This document shows, piece by piece, positions 1-9,241 of a stretch of DNA of 64,000 nt. How positions within the stretch are numbered: the stretch's first letter is position 1; each line of letters opens with the position of its first letter. The notes beneath the pieces were generated by a model. The model was not told where the DNA came from and made no database searches. It saw only the letters and a program-made list of their open reading frames with translations. The stretch covers positions 4,442,383 through 4,506,382 of the forward strand of contig NZ_LT800494.1 of NCBI RefSeq assembly GCF_900166665.1, in the 5' to 3' direction. Origin of the DNA: Cytobacillus gottheilii (lineage in GTDB: Bacteria; Bacillota; Bacilli; Bacillales; Cytobacillaceae). The translations under genes and the position numbers were made by a program.

Positions 1-63
1 TATCTAAATCAAAATATTAATATTCGTGTTTTAGAAAGATTAATTTTGTTTTGTCCCAGCTTC
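1..63 (-). repeat. Truncated copy of the ~310-bp dispersed repeat
   Basis: Positions 22-63 closely match, in reverse complement, the left end of the element at 52739-53053, including the outer terminal repeat (GTTTTGTCCCAGCTTC at 48-63 against GTTTTGTCCCAGCCTC). The rest of this copy would lie left of the window. No gene is seen in 1-144. Confidence 0.75.
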
Positions 64-144
64 ATTTATTCGTTTGAAATCATGTCTCGGTTCCGTGAAA
101 TGAACCTTATCACTGAATCAGCACTAATTTTTTAATCGTTAATC

Positions 145-984
145 TCAGCTTAAATTAAAATAGCGGCGAAGGAGAAATGCAACCCACATGCACTGAGCAT
201 CTTGGCGCACGATTTCTACTAATCCGTTAATCAGCAGGATATCTAATGTTTGTTTATTTATTTGTTCTTTTAACTCATGCAGTGCATCTTTTACAAATCC
301 TTCTTGTACCTCAGCAATGAGATCATTTATATGTTTGACTAAGGTTTCTTGTGTCGGAGGACCTTCTGCCGGCAGATCGAGCAAATTAACAAGCTCTTTT
401 GTAACAAAAGGGACCGTAGAATGCTTTGCAAGCAAATTTGTTTTTTCAACAAGTGAGCTGGCCAGCAACTTCAAATCAAGCGGAAGCTTTGAAAAGATAA
501 AAAGCTCCGAGTACATTTTCATAAATCCCTTTACACAATAAAGCAAATCAAACTTTGTGGCCGCAATTGAATCACCATAAATTTGATCAATCATTTTCAG
601 GATGGCACGATTGATTTGTTTATCATAAAAATGAAGCTTCATAATCAGTTCCATATTTAACGTATGTGTTTGTTCCTTCATAAAAACAGTCGCAAGATTG
701 GAGTGTTCTTCAAAGTTTCTTAATATGGTCAGGTAAAACTGATATAACAGCTCATCCTGATGATATCCCCCACCACTGACCAGATAGTCAATGTTGGAAA
801 CGATTTCACTCATAAAATGATCAATTAAAGCAAAGATTAGCTCATCCTTTGATTTAAAGGATAAATAAAACGCACCTTTAGATATACCGCTCTTTTCAGT
901 AATCTGTTGTACAGAAGTAGCATCAAATCCCTGTTCCGCAAATAATTCAAGTGCCTTTTCCATTATTAACTGTTTCTTTACCAT
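145..984 (-). CDS. TetR family transcriptional regulator
   Basis: A 279-residue repressor-like protein. The N-terminal TetR helix-turn-helix lies at about residues 5-50 (LFAEQGFDATSVQQITEKSG, then KGAFYLSFKSKDEL). The rest is a long helical ligand-binding domain without a recognised subfamily. It is divergent from the SwrC-like RND exporter, and a perfect TGAC-N6-GTCA palindrome lies in the shared intergenic region, so it most likely represses the exporter and perhaps itself. At 279 aa it is longer than typical TetR proteins (190-220 aa). The start is supported by AGGAGA upstream. The arrangement recalls B. subtilis yerO/yerP, but orthology is not proven. Confidence 0.9.
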   Translation of the reverse strand: MVKKQLIMEKALELFAEQGFDATSVQQITEKSGISKGAFYLSFKSKDELIFALIDHFMSEIVSNIDYLVSGGGYHQDELLYQFYLTILRNFEEHSNLATVFMKEQTHTLNMELIMKLHFYDKQINRAILKMIDQIYGDSIAATKFDLLYCVKGFMKMYSELFIFSKLPLDLKLLASSLVEKTNLLAKHSTVPFVTKELVNLLDLPAEGPPTQETLVKHINDLIAEVQEGFVKDALHELKEQINKQTLDILLINGLVEIVRQDAQCMWVAFLLRRYFNLS

Positions 985-1012
985 ATCTTAATACTCTCCT
1001 AAATGAAATCAA

Positions 1013-1041
1013 TTGACAAATGACCGATTAGTCATTATTAT
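1013..1041 (+). promoter_or_regulatory. Promoter of the RND exporter with embedded TetR operator
   Basis: TTGACA (1013-1018) and TATTAT (1036-1041) are separated by 17 bp. The spacer holds the palindrome AATGACCGATTAGTCATT (1019-1036), a typical TetR-family operator. Repressor bound there would occlude RNA polymerase. Confidence 0.75.
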
Positions 1042-1084
1042 ATGTAATTAATTGAACAAAGTCAATAAAGGGGCAGGTGTAATT

Positions 1085-4000
1085 GTGAAAGGTTTAGTAA
1101 ATTTTGTCCTGAAAAATAAACTCGCTGTATGGTTATTAACGATCATTATTACAGCATCAGGTATTTATTCAGGTACACAAATGAAAACAGAAACGATTCC
1201 GAACATTAACATTCCATATTTAATGGTCATGGGGATCTATCCGGGAGCAACTCCTGAAAAAGTAATGGAAGACGTTTCAATTCCTATTGAAAGTGCGATC
1301 GAAGGACTTGAGGACGTAAAAGCTGTTTTCTCGAACTCCAGTTCAAATGTAGCAAGTATTCAGGTTGAATATGAGTATGGCATTGATATGGATGAAAAGA
1401 AAAGAGAACTTGAGTCAGCCTTAGATACAGTAACACTGCCTGAAGATGTTCAGGAACCTACTGTAACATCTATTGGGATGAATATGATGCCTGTAGTTGC
1501 TTTATCGATCAGCAGCAGCTCAGAAGATATTGTAGAATTAACATCTACTGTAGAGGACACAATTTTACCAGAGCTTGAAAAGATTGATGGCGTTGCTTCT
1601 GCAACAATTTCTGGACAGCATATTGAAGAAGCTATCTTTACCTTCAATGAAGAAAGAATGGCTGAGCTTGGTTTAACAGAAGATGATGTTAAGCAAATGA
1701 TTCAAGCAAGCGATATGGCTATGTCTCTTGGCCTTTATGAATTTGAAGATGGTGAACAGGCAGTCGCTGTAGACGGCAAAGTTACATCGGTTGAGGAGTT
1801 AAGAGAGCTTCTTATTCCAGTAACTCCTTCAGAAGAAAATCAAGTTCCATTCGTAACATTGGGCGATATTGCCTCAATTGAAACAGTTGGACGCGAACAA
1901 TCTGTTTCTCGAACGAATGGTGAAAATGCCATTGCTATTCAGATTGTAAAAGGACAGCAGGATAACACTGTTGATGTTGTCAATGCAGTTAAAGATTTTG
2001 CGAAAGAACAAGAAAAAGCAATAGATGGATTAATCATTGATATCTCGTTAGACCAAGGAGCTCCTATCGAAGACTCCGTTCATACAATGATTGAGAAAGC
2101 CTTATTTGGAGGACTAATCGCTGTATTAATTATCCTTCTATTCTTACGTGATATTAAATCAACGATTATTTCGATCGTTTCCATTCCAGTCTCTATTTTC
2201 ATGGCTTTCCTATTGCTGCACTGGCTGGATATCACATTAAATATTATGACGCTTGGGGCTATTACCGTCGCAATCGGACGGGTTATTGATGACTCCATCG
2301 TTGTTGTGGAAAATATTTATCGCCGCATGCATCTGAAAGAAGAAAAGCTTACAGGCCGCGCATTAATTAGAGAAGCAACAATTGAAATGTTTAAGCCAAT
2401 TTTATCTTCAACTCTAGTAACTGTAGCTGTATTTGCTCCGTTAATTTTTGTTGGCGGCATGGTTGGAGAATTGTTCATGCCTTTCGCATTAACAATGACA
2501 TTTGCATTAGGTGCATCCTTAATTGTTGCGATCACGATCGTTCCGGCTCTTTCTCACTTCTTATTTAAAAAGAAGCTTTACAGTCCGAAAACAGAAAGCA
2601 GCCATAAAGAAGTTGGCAAGCTTGCAATGTGGTATAGAGGTGTTCTCGAAAAAACATTGAATCACAAAATCATTACATCCGTGATCGCTGTTATTCTTCT
2701 TGTTGGAAGCTTGGCGTTAACACCACTTATTGGGTTTAGCTTTTTAGGCAGTGAAGAAGAAAAAGTAATGTATCTAACGTATACACCTGAAACCGGTGAA
2801 ACTGCAGAAGATACATTGGACAACGTAACCGTTGTTGAAGAAGAAATGTTAAAACGAGAAGATATTGATATTGTCCAGTTATCCATTCAAGATGAAGCTT
2901 CTTCTGATCCTTCTGCAGCCATGATGGGCGGAGGTGCCGGCGGTGCATTAATGTACCTGATCTTTGATCCAGAAATGGAGAACTTCCCAGAAGCACGCGA
3001 AGACATTGAAGAATATGTCTTTAATATCGGCCAATCCGGTGAGTGGAAAAGCCAAGACTTCTCATCTATGGGAATGTCAACAAATGAGGTTAGCTACACA
3101 TTCTATAGTGAAGATTTAGATAACCTGAATGAATCCGTGAAAATGGTTGAAGACGTGCTTAACGAGACAGATGGACTTGAAGATGTATCATCAAGTGCGG
3201 AAGATGCGTATGTAGAGTATACCTTTAATGTAGACCAAGAAGACGTACTCCAATATGGATTAACAACTGGTCAGATTGTTATGGCATTAAGCAATACAGA
3301 AACAAAAGAAGTTTTAACAACCGTTGAAAAAGACGGAGAAACACTTGATGTGATCATTCAGCAGGATCAGCAGGCTGAACCGAAGTCAATTGATGAACTT
3401 CTTGAAACAGAAATCGCAACACCAATGGGCATGTCAATGCCACTTTCAGAGCTTGTAACCGTTGAAGAAGGAACAACACTTAATACACTTGCACGAAGTG
3501 AAGGTCAGTACTACGCTTCTGTATCAGCAACCATTATTGGTGATGATATATCAACAGCAACAGCTGACGCCGATGCAGCAATCGACGACCTAGACTTCCC
3601 AGATGGAGTTACAACTGGAGTTGCAGGGGTTGCAGCAGATATGAACGAAACATTTACACAGCTTGGAATTGCGATGCTAGCAGCCATTGCGATTGTCTAC
3701 TTCATTCTAGTTGTTACATTTGGTGAAGGTGCAGCACCATTTGCCATCCTATTCTCACTGCCATTTGCAGTGATTGGATCATTCGTAGGACTTCTAATAG
3801 CTGGAGAGACAATTTCCGTCTCTGTTATGATGGGGCTGTTGATGCTCATAGGAATTGTTGTTACCAATGCAATCGTATTGGTCGACCGAATCATTCATAT
3901 GGAACGCGAAGGTATGAATATGCGTGAAGCGATCCTTGAAGCAGGAGCTACTCGTCTTCGTCCAATCTTGATGACAGCTATTGCAACAATCGGCGCATTA

Positions 4001-4174
4001 ATTCCATTGTTATTTGGAAACGGCGGCGGCGGTCTGATTTCAAAAGGCCTTGGTATTACGGTTATCGGCGGATTAACTAGTTCAACGATATTAACGTTAA
4101 TCATCGTTCCAATCGTTTATGAAATCTTATCCAAGATGCTTAAGAAAAATCGTAAAGAAGTAAAAGACAACTAA
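1085..4174 (+). CDS. swrC: RND (AcrB/HAE1) family multidrug or surfactin exporter, SwrC-like
   Basis: Proton-driven inner-membrane exporter of the AcrB/ACR_tran family, 1029 aa. The N-terminal membrane helix is followed by a large extracellular loop (about 40-330), a membrane block with the RND signature GRVIDDSIVVVENIYR near residue 400 (paired Asp for proton relay), a second extracellular loop (about 530-840) and a C-terminal membrane block. In Bacillus, SwrC (YerP) gives surfactin self-resistance and needs no TolC-like partner. None is seen here. The frame opens at a TTG (1052), but GTG at 1085 is preferred because AAAGGGG lies at a good distance before it. The TetR operator sits in the promoter. 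Substrate is inferred only. Confidence 0.85.
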   Translation: MKGLVNFVLKNKLAVWLLTIIITASGIYSGTQMKTETIPNINIPYLMVMGIYPGATPEKVMEDVSIPIESAIEGLEDVKAVFSNSSSNVASIQVEYEYGIDMDEKKRELESALDTVTLPEDVQEPTVTSIGMNMMPVVALSISSSSEDIVELTSTVEDTILPELEKIDGVASATISGQHIEEAIFTFNEERMAELGLTEDDVKQMIQASDMAMSLGLYEFEDGEQAVAVDGKVTSVEELRELLIPVTPSEENQVPFVTLGDIASIETVGREQSVSRTNGENAIAIQIVKGQQDNTVDVVNAVKDFAKEQEKAIDGLIIDISLDQGAPIEDSVHTMIEKALFGGLIAVLIILLFLRDIKSTIISIVSIPVSIFMAFLLLHWLDITLNIMTLGAITVAIGRVIDDSIVVVENIYRRMHLKEEKLTGRALIREATIEMFKPILSSTLVTVAVFAPLIFVGGMVGELFMPFALTMTFALGASLIVAITIVPALSHFLFKKKLYSPKTESSHKEVGKLAMWYRGVLEKTLNHKIITSVIAVILLVGSLALTPLIGFSFLGSEEEKVMYLTYTPETGETAEDTLDNVTVVEEEMLKREDIDIVQLSIQDEASSDPSAAMMGGGAGGALMYLIFDPEMENFPEAREDIEEYVFNIGQSGEWKSQDFSSMGMSTNEVSYTFYSEDLDNLNESVKMVEDVLNETDGLEDVSSSAEDAYVEYTFNVDQEDVLQYGLTTGQIVMALSNTETKEVLTTVEKDGETLDVIIQQDQQAEPKSIDELLETEIATPMGMSMPLSELVTVEEGTTLNTLARSEGQYYASVSATIIGDDISTATADADAAIDDLDFPDGVTTGVAGVAADMNETFTQLGIAMLAAIAIVYFILVVTFGEGAAPFAILFSLPFAVIGSFVGLLIAGETISVSVMMGLLMLIGIVVTNAIVLVDRIIHMEREGMNMREAILEAGATRLRPILMTAIATIGALIPLLFGNGGGGLISKGLGITVIGGLTSSTILTLIIVPIVYEILSKMLKKNRKEVKDN

Positions 4175-4202
4175 GAAGCAGCTTGAAGCTGTCCAAATGC
4201 AA

Positions 4203-4235
4203 AAGCCAGAGAACTCGATTCTCTGGCTTTTTTGT
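4203..4235 (+). terminator. Intrinsic terminator after the RND exporter
   Basis: Stem GCCAGAGAA / TTCTCTGGC followed by TTTTTTG. Confidence 0.9.
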
Positions 4236-4386
4236 TTTCTAGACCTTTTATTGTTCAACAGGAGTTTTTTAACATTCATTTGATTCTTTTACAGAAGCAT
4301 ACTAAAGTATGGCCACTACAATTAAACGAAGCATGTTTCGTGTGCCTCTTTTTAAACCGAATAGTATATGGAAGGGTGAATTTTAA

Positions 4387-4593
4387 ATGACTAAGAAAAA
4401 TCAGCAGTCTTTAGAACTTGCAGGCAGATCTTATCGTCCAGATGACTATAACAAAGAGGATCAACTTTCTTCTGGACTTGCTCATACGCATGAACAAGTT
4501 TCTGATACATTAACAGAAGGCACAATTGACGGGAAAATCGAGAATGTAAACGGCAAAGATATCCCCTTAAGCAAAGATGGATATAATAAGTAA
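4387..4593 (+). CDS. yozQ: YozQ family (DUF4025) small protein
   Basis: A 68-residue, charged, soluble protein of unknown function. The segment SSGLAHTHEQVSDTLTEGTI is the recognisable core of the YozQ/DUF4025 family of small Bacillus proteins; no enzymatic residues are apparent. It starts at ATG after AAGGGTGAA and is followed 14 bp later by another small reading frame (4608), so the two are probably cotranscribed. The family is restricted to spore-forming Bacillaceae as far as I know. Family assignment is from recalled resemblance. Confidence 0.7.
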   Translation: MTKKNQQSLELAGRSYRPDDYNKEDQLSSGLAHTHEQVSDTLTEGTIDGKIENVNGKDIPLSKDGYNK

Positions 4594-4607
4594 GGGAGGA
4601 CTTTATC

Positions 4608-4757
4608 TTGGTTAATACTGATAGAGGCAAAGTGGCAAAGCTCTCACATGAACATAAGTCAACATACCCAAGCCATAAGCATTTAAAGCACACGGAAGGC
4701 TCAGATTATAAAAAACAGCAGGATTATGATATCCCGCCGGTTATGTTAGAGGATTGA
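4608..4757 (+). CDS. Small hypothetical protein, TTG start
   Basis: A 49-residue frame starting with TTG. Support is a strong ribosome binding site (GGGAGGA at 4594-4600, 7-bp spacing), the position 14 bp behind the YozQ-like gene, and a terminator soon after the stop. The protein is basic and His/Lys/Tyr-rich in its first half (HEHKSTYPSHKHLKH) and ends in an acidic tail. I do not recognise a family. It is shorter than usual gene-calling limits and may be missed by automatic annotation. Confidence 0.6.
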   Translation: MVNTDRGKVAKLSHEHKSTYPSHKHLKHTEGSDYKKQQDYDIPPVMLED

Positions 4758-4778
4758 GCTAAAGACAAGAAGATCATA

Positions 4779-4818
4779 AGGCCGTCCATTAGTATTACCT
4801 AATTGGACGGCCTTTCAA
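4779..4818. terminator. Bidirectional intrinsic terminator
   Basis: Stem AGGCCGTCCA...TGGACGGCCT between convergent genes. A T-rich run follows on the plus strand (TTTC...TTTTT). It serves the small-protein operon and possibly the convergent DUF1835 gene. Confidence 0.8.
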
Positions 4819-4825
4819 TTTCTTT

Positions 4826-5851
4826 TTAGACCTTTAATTTAACACTATAATATCTCATCGCCTTCAAACTCCCTTTTACCTCAAAGACATCTTTTTCAAT
4901 TAACTTGCGGAGGCGATATTCTATAAAGGAGTCCCCTATATGCTGCTCACATTCTCCTAGAACCTGGCCAATGAGACGAGCTGATTTTCTAAATTCTATA
5001 TCCATGTTTAACTCTTTTGCAGTCTCAATGATGGTTTGATCAAAATAAGATTCATCCTCTGACTCAACTATTCCATTCTGTTCTATTCTTAGAGCATTCT
5101 TTGTTTCCGCTAAGGAAAGCCACTCATTTTCGAACATTTCCCTCTCCTGTTGGCTCAGTTTCTCACGATCACTCTTCTCGTACATAATTTGGAGTTTCTC
5201 TGGTGGAATTTCTCCAGTATGCAGCACCTGATATTCAACATCCTTCCTTTTGAATAGCGTTTCATGTAAGGCAGCTGTATTGACCACTTGAATTTGATGT
5301 TCTCGCTCCTTTAATAGAAAAAGAACAAAACGAAGTGCCGTTTGCTCATGTGCACTGTTTGAACACCAAATGGTAATAGGCTGATTCTCGCTGATTGAAG
5401 TGATTTCATGGAGACTTTTTTCAAACTCGCTTATTCTCCAGTCTTCTTCATCATAAGGAAAAGCGGTTAACATCCAATTCGCGCGTTTTTCCTGCCCGTC
5501 TTCTGTATGTAAGTGATAGATCGGTCCTACGGAGAGCATGTCTCCAAACACAATAATTTTCTCCTTATTCTCAAGCTTCATCGTCTTAAGAGCTACTCGA
5601 AGACTTCCTGCTGGTGAAGCTCCAAACACAATATGAATCCGTTCATATTCCTCAACCCGTTTTTCATTCTGCTTCTCCTGAATAGCCCTCTCAAGTCCGT
5701 TGTACATCTTTTCAATTTCCATCGCCAGTTCTGAATCCGTATTCCCCATTTGCTTCCATTGATTTGTTTTCGCAAACAAGAGAAGTAACATAGACTTTGC
5801 ATCACTTTCACTTAAACTGCTAATGGTTTTCTTCATAGCTTCCAATTCCAT
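4826..5851 (-). CDS. DUF1835 / DUF3658 domain protein
   Basis: A 341-residue cytoplasmic protein. A Glu/Lys-rich helical N-terminus (1-70) leads into a DUF1835 domain opening with IHIVFGASPAGSLRVAL (about 72-90), followed by GDMLSVGPI. This is a Rossmann-like fold in which the Gly/Ser loop could bind a nucleotide or phosphate. The C-terminal third fits DUF3658, seen in the same family, where RLRKLIEKDVFEVKG resembles a winged-helix element. Function is unknown. The gene stands alone, convergent with the small-protein operon. It may have a role in signalling or stress, but nothing here shows it. Confidence 0.75.
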   Translation of the reverse strand: MELEAMKKTISSLSESDAKSMLLLLFAKTNQWKQMGNTDSELAMEIEKMYNGLERAIQEKQNEKRVEEYERIHIVFGASPAGSLRVALKTMKLENKEKIIVFGDMLSVGPIYHLHTEDGQEKRANWMLTAFPYDEEDWRISEFEKSLHEITSISENQPITIWCSNSAHEQTALRFVLFLLKEREHQIQVVNTAALHETLFKRKDVEYQVLHTGEIPPEKLQIMYEKSDREKLSQQEREMFENEWLSLAETKNALRIEQNGIVESEDESYFDQTIIETAKELNMDIEFRKSARLIGQVLGECEQHIGDSFIEYRLRKLIEKDVFEVKGSLKAMRYYSVKLKV

Positions 5852-6002
5852 GTGTCTCTACCTCATTCCTCACAGAGATCTTTATTTTATTGTAAAGGAG
5901 CTGTAGAACTTTTCCAATTTCTTTTCATTTTATTCTGGCATTTAATACTCTTCTTGAAATATGATGTTCAATAAGAATAGGAATGAAAGGGCGGGTTTTG
6001 TT

Positions 6003-6458
6003 ATGGAAATAAAAAAAGACGATTTAATAAGTACCGAGATTAAACAGCTGCTAGAGGATCATCTACATAGCATGACACTTCACTCTCCTCCAGAGAGCAT
6101 TCATGCGCTTGATCTAGAGGGGTTACGACAGCCTGATGTTACTTTTTGGAGTGTATGGGAAGATGAGGACCTGCTTGGCTGCGGTGCTTTAAAAGAATTA
6201 ACCCCTGATCATGGTGAAGTGAAGTCAATGAAAACCTCTTCTGGCCATGTTAGGAAAGGTGTTGCCCGGCTGATGCTGGAGTATATTATTGCTGAGGCTA
6301 AGAACCGTGGTTATAAACGATTGAGTTTAGAAACTGGCTCTATGGAAGCATTCTTGCCTGCACGCCTTTTGTATGAAAAAGCAGGATTTCATTATTGTGA
6401 ACCTTTTGGGGGTTATGCAGTAGATCCTAATAGTGTTTTTATGACATTAGAACTGTAA
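6003..6458 (+). CDS. ysnE: GNAT family N-acetyltransferase, YsnE-like
   Basis: A 151-residue GNAT enzyme. The block EHLHSMTLHSPPESIHALDL-type N-terminus (about 15-40) and GAL KELTPDHGEVKSMKTS followed by VRKGVARLML (acetyl-CoA pyrophosphate loop, about 80-105) match the B. subtilis YsnE family closely. YsnE has been linked to indole-acetic-acid production in Bacillus, but its substrate is uncertain. The frame opens at 5961. ATG 6003 is preferred because AAAGGGCGGG sits about 9 bp upstream. Monocistronic, with its own terminator. Confidence 0.85.
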   Translation: MEIKKDDLISTEIKQLLEDHLHSMTLHSPPESIHALDLEGLRQPDVTFWSVWEDEDLLGCGALKELTPDHGEVKSMKTSSGHVRKGVARLMLEYIIAEAKNRGYKRLSLETGSMEAFLPARLLYEKAGFHYCEPFGGYAVDPNSVFMTLEL

Positions 6459-6517
6459 AAGATGTCTGGTGCAGTGCGGTTACATATAGTTTATCATAGT
6501 TATTTAAATTTGATCTT

Positions 6518-6552
6518 TAAAGAGGGGCCCTCATTGGTTCCTCTCTTTTTTT
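6518..6552 (+). terminator. Intrinsic terminator after ysnE
   Basis: AAAGAGG...CCTCTCTT stem followed by a T run (TTTTTTT). Confidence 0.7.
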
Positions 6553-6663
6553 ACGAAAACTTAACAAAAGGTGTTTTTCAGACCACATATAGATTCTGCA
6601 CTTTGGAAAACTTAAGAAAAACATGATGAAACGGTTTATCACCCTTTCAAAAGGAGAAATAGG

Positions 6664-8124
6664 ATGCGCTTTTTTAAAGATAGAAAGAACGTGCCAGACT
6701 CAAGACATCCCTTAGAAGGAAAGATAAGCACAAACCTTCAGGTAAATATCTTTAACATAAAACAAGTGTTTACATTGACTCCAAATTTAATATTCAGAGA
6801 TATAAAATTGCTTGACCGCCAGGTTGATGGCACGCTTGTTTATTTGCAAGATTTAGCTGATGTTAAGAAAATTGAGAAGCATATTATCCCTCCTCTTTGC
6901 ACAGGAGAATTCGATCAGCCTCCACATGCCTCTATTGCCGATTTTAAAAAGACATCTGCTCTTCAAGAAACGATTAATGGCCTATTAAAAGGCAATACAA
7001 TTCTTTTCCTTCAAGAACATAATGAGGCCTATATCTATACTACCGTCGGAGGTCCCAGCCGAACGATTGAAGATTCAATTTTTGAAACAACATTAAAAGG
7101 TTCTCATCTTGGTTTTGGTGAAACAACAGACCAAAACATAGCTTTGCTGCAGCAATTTATTCCTTCGCCGAAATTAAAAGCAGCAGAAGTCAAGATGGAG
7201 GGTGATTTAAATAGACATGTTTATCTAGTTTATCTTGAAGGAACTGCGAAGGAAGAACAACTGGCTGAGCTGACTAAACGTATTAAAAGGACTAATGGAG
7301 ATCATTTTATTAATATTGGCCAACTAGCAGAATGCATTGAGGATAATCACTGGTCACCATTTCCCCAATTCAGATTAACCGAAAGGCCAGACCAGGCGGC
7401 AATTGATTTATTTAAAGGGAAAATATGTGTAGTTTTAGATCGTTCTCCAAGCGCATTAATTGCTCCAGGTTCTATCATGTCATTTTTCCAGAGTGTTGAT
7501 GATTATACAACAAGATGGATGTTGGCTTCATTTGTACGCATCTTAAGGTTTGTTGCCGTACTGATCTCTATTTTTCTGCCCGCCATTTATATATCCATTG
7601 TATCTTTTAACTACGAAATCATCCCGATCCGCTTATTAATCACTATTGGAGAGTCTCGCGCAGAAATTCCTTTTGATCCATTAATCGAAGCGCTGCTTAT
7701 GGAGATAACTCTTGAAATGCTAAGAGAAGCAGGCATTAGGCTGCCGGCCCCTGTTGGGCAAACGGTTGGCATCGTGGGAGGAATTGTCATTGGCCAAGCA
7801 GCCGTGGAGGCAGGAATTGTGAGTAACTTTATGGTCATCATTGTTTCATTAACAGCCATCTCCTCTTTTATTATTCCTAATTACGATATGTCCCTTGGCA
7901 TTAGGTTAATGCGATTTCCTATGATGATTATTGCCTCACTGTTCGGGATCGTTGGAATTGCTGTAGGTTTTATGACCCTGATCGGCCATATTGTTAAACT
8001 CGAATCCATTGGCTCACCCTATGGTACTCTGTTAAATCCGATTCATTCTTCTGATTTTAAGGATAGTCTCTTCCGTTTCCCTCTTTGGAAAGCCGGAAAA
8101 TCAAAGCAATCATCAAAGGACTAA
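6664..8124 (+). CDS. GerA family germinant receptor subunit A
   Basis: Inner-membrane spore protein, 486 aa, first gene of a gerA-type operon. The N-terminal soluble half (about 1-290) matches the GerAA N-terminal domains (KGNTILFLQE; SRTIEDSIFETTLKGSHLGFGE). The C-terminal half has about four to five membrane helices with the family segment LLMEITLEMLREAGIRLPAPVGQTVGIVGGIVIGQAAVEAG. With subunits B and C it forms a receptor that senses nutrients and triggers spore germination; A subunits are now thought to build an ion channel. Clear RBS AAAGGAG. Which germinant is sensed cannot be told. It is direct evidence for an endospore former. Confidence 0.95.
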   Translation: MRFFKDRKNVPDSRHPLEGKISTNLQVNIFNIKQVFTLTPNLIFRDIKLLDRQVDGTLVYLQDLADVKKIEKHIIPPLCTGEFDQPPHASIADFKKTSALQETINGLLKGNTILFLQEHNEAYIYTTVGGPSRTIEDSIFETTLKGSHLGFGETTDQNIALLQQFIPSPKLKAAEVKMEGDLNRHVYLVYLEGTAKEEQLAELTKRIKRTNGDHFINIGQLAECIEDNHWSPFPQFRLTERPDQAAIDLFKGKICVVLDRSPSALIAPGSIMSFFQSVDDYTTRWMLASFVRILRFVAVLISIFLPAIYISIVSFNYEIIPIRLLITIGESRAEIPFDPLIEALLMEITLEMLREAGIRLPAPVGQTVGIVGGIVIGQAAVEAGIVSNFMVIIVSLTAISSFIIPNYDMSLGIRLMRFPMMIIASLFGIVGIAVGFMTLIGHIVKLESIGSPYGTLLNPIHSSDFKDSLFRFPLWKAGKSKQSSKD

Positions 8125-8149
8125 GTGTTTACATAAAGGATGGATTGAC

Positions 8150-9241
8150 ATGAATGAAAAACTCACCACATCACAGTATATCTTCCTAATTCATGGTGCC
8201 CAAATGGGTGTGGGAATTTTGTCCCTTCCTCGTGAACTGGGTGAAATCGCTGGCTCAGACGGCTGGATCGCCATTCTAATTGGTTGGGTTTTAGCTTCTC
8301 TTACAAGCATCTTAATTATTAAAGCGTTAGAACGTTATCCAGGAAAAACGGCTGAGGAAATATTCAAGTTATATTTCGGCAATATACTTGGTAAACTCGT
8401 CATTATCTACTTTGCCAGCTACTTGGTTTTCTTCTCTTATACATTAATGCTGTCCATGGTCATGCTTTTAAAAAGCTGGATTTTGCCTGGCACAAGTGTA
8501 ACAACACTGCTCTCTCTGCTGGTTATTCCAACATTTATAGTTTCAAGAGGAAAAGTCAAAGTACTCGGACGCTATGCGGAAAGTACCTTTCTTCTGACAT
8601 TTTGGATTTTATTTTTATTGTATATTCCCATTGAGAAAAATGATTGGCTCTATTTTCTTCCTTTTTTTAAAGACGGGTTTATGCCCATAATTGAGAGCTC
8701 AAAAACAACTGTTTTTTCGTTCTTAGGTTTTGAAATTATCTTTTTTATTTATCCATATCTCGGCAATAAAAAGAATGCGCTAAAAGGAGCAATTGCTGCC
8801 AACACTATTACCATGGTGATTTATGTCAGTGCAACGATTGCCTGTTACCTTTTTTATGGACCAGACACTATTGGAAATTATTTCGAACCGGTACTCAATC
8901 AATTGAGCAATATCCGTTTCCGTTATGTTGAACGAATCGATGTCATTCTCTTGCCTGTTTATATGTTTGTTGTTTCTACAACATGGATTCCGTATGTTTA
9001 TTTTACTGCAACAAGTCTGAGTCATATCGTTAAAATCAAGCGCTGCGAAAACATCATTCTTCCGATCTTAATTTCATTTATTATCGTTACCTTCATAATA
9101 AATCAGGACTGGGCGTTACTAAATAAAATGAAAAATGGTGTGACATTTATGGGAGCGATTATCTACGTATTTGCGTTTTTACTGTATGGATTATCTTTGT
9201 TTCATTCTCAAAAAGAAAAAGGTGAGCAGCTTGAAAACTAA
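8150..9241 (+). CDS. GerB family germinant receptor subunit B (APC-type membrane protein)
   Basis: A 363-residue protein with about ten membrane helices, of the spore_permease/GerAB family within the APC transporter superfamily. The first helix region contains the typical GAQMGVGILSLPRELGE, corresponding to the helix-1 break that binds the amino-acid germinant in characterised GerAB proteins. It starts 25 bp after subunit A, and its end overlaps the start of subunit C by 11 bp. In the receptor it is the ligand-binding subunit, located in the spore inner membrane. Confidence 0.95.
   Translation: MNEKLTTSQYIFLIHGAQMGVGILSLPRELGEIAGSDGWIAILIGWVLASLTSILIIKALERYPGKTAEEIFKLYFGNILGKLVIIYFASYLVFFSYTLMLSMVMLLKSWILPGTSVTTLLSLLVIPTFIVSRGKVKVLGRYAESTFLLTFWILFLLYIPIEKNDWLYFLPFFKDGFMPIIESSKTTVFSFLGFEIIFFIYPYLGNKKNALKGAIAANTITMVIYVSATIACYLFYGPDTIGNYFEPVLNQLSNIRFRYVERIDVILLPVYMFVVSTTWIPYVYFTATSLSHIVKIKRCENIILPILISFIIVTFIINQDWALLNKMKNGVTFMGAIIYVFAFLLYGLSLFHSQKEKGEQLEN

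Noticed and set aside
6553-6663. Sigma-G promoter for the ger operon
   Set aside because: Expected from known ger operons, but no convincing -35/-10 pair was found in this stretch.
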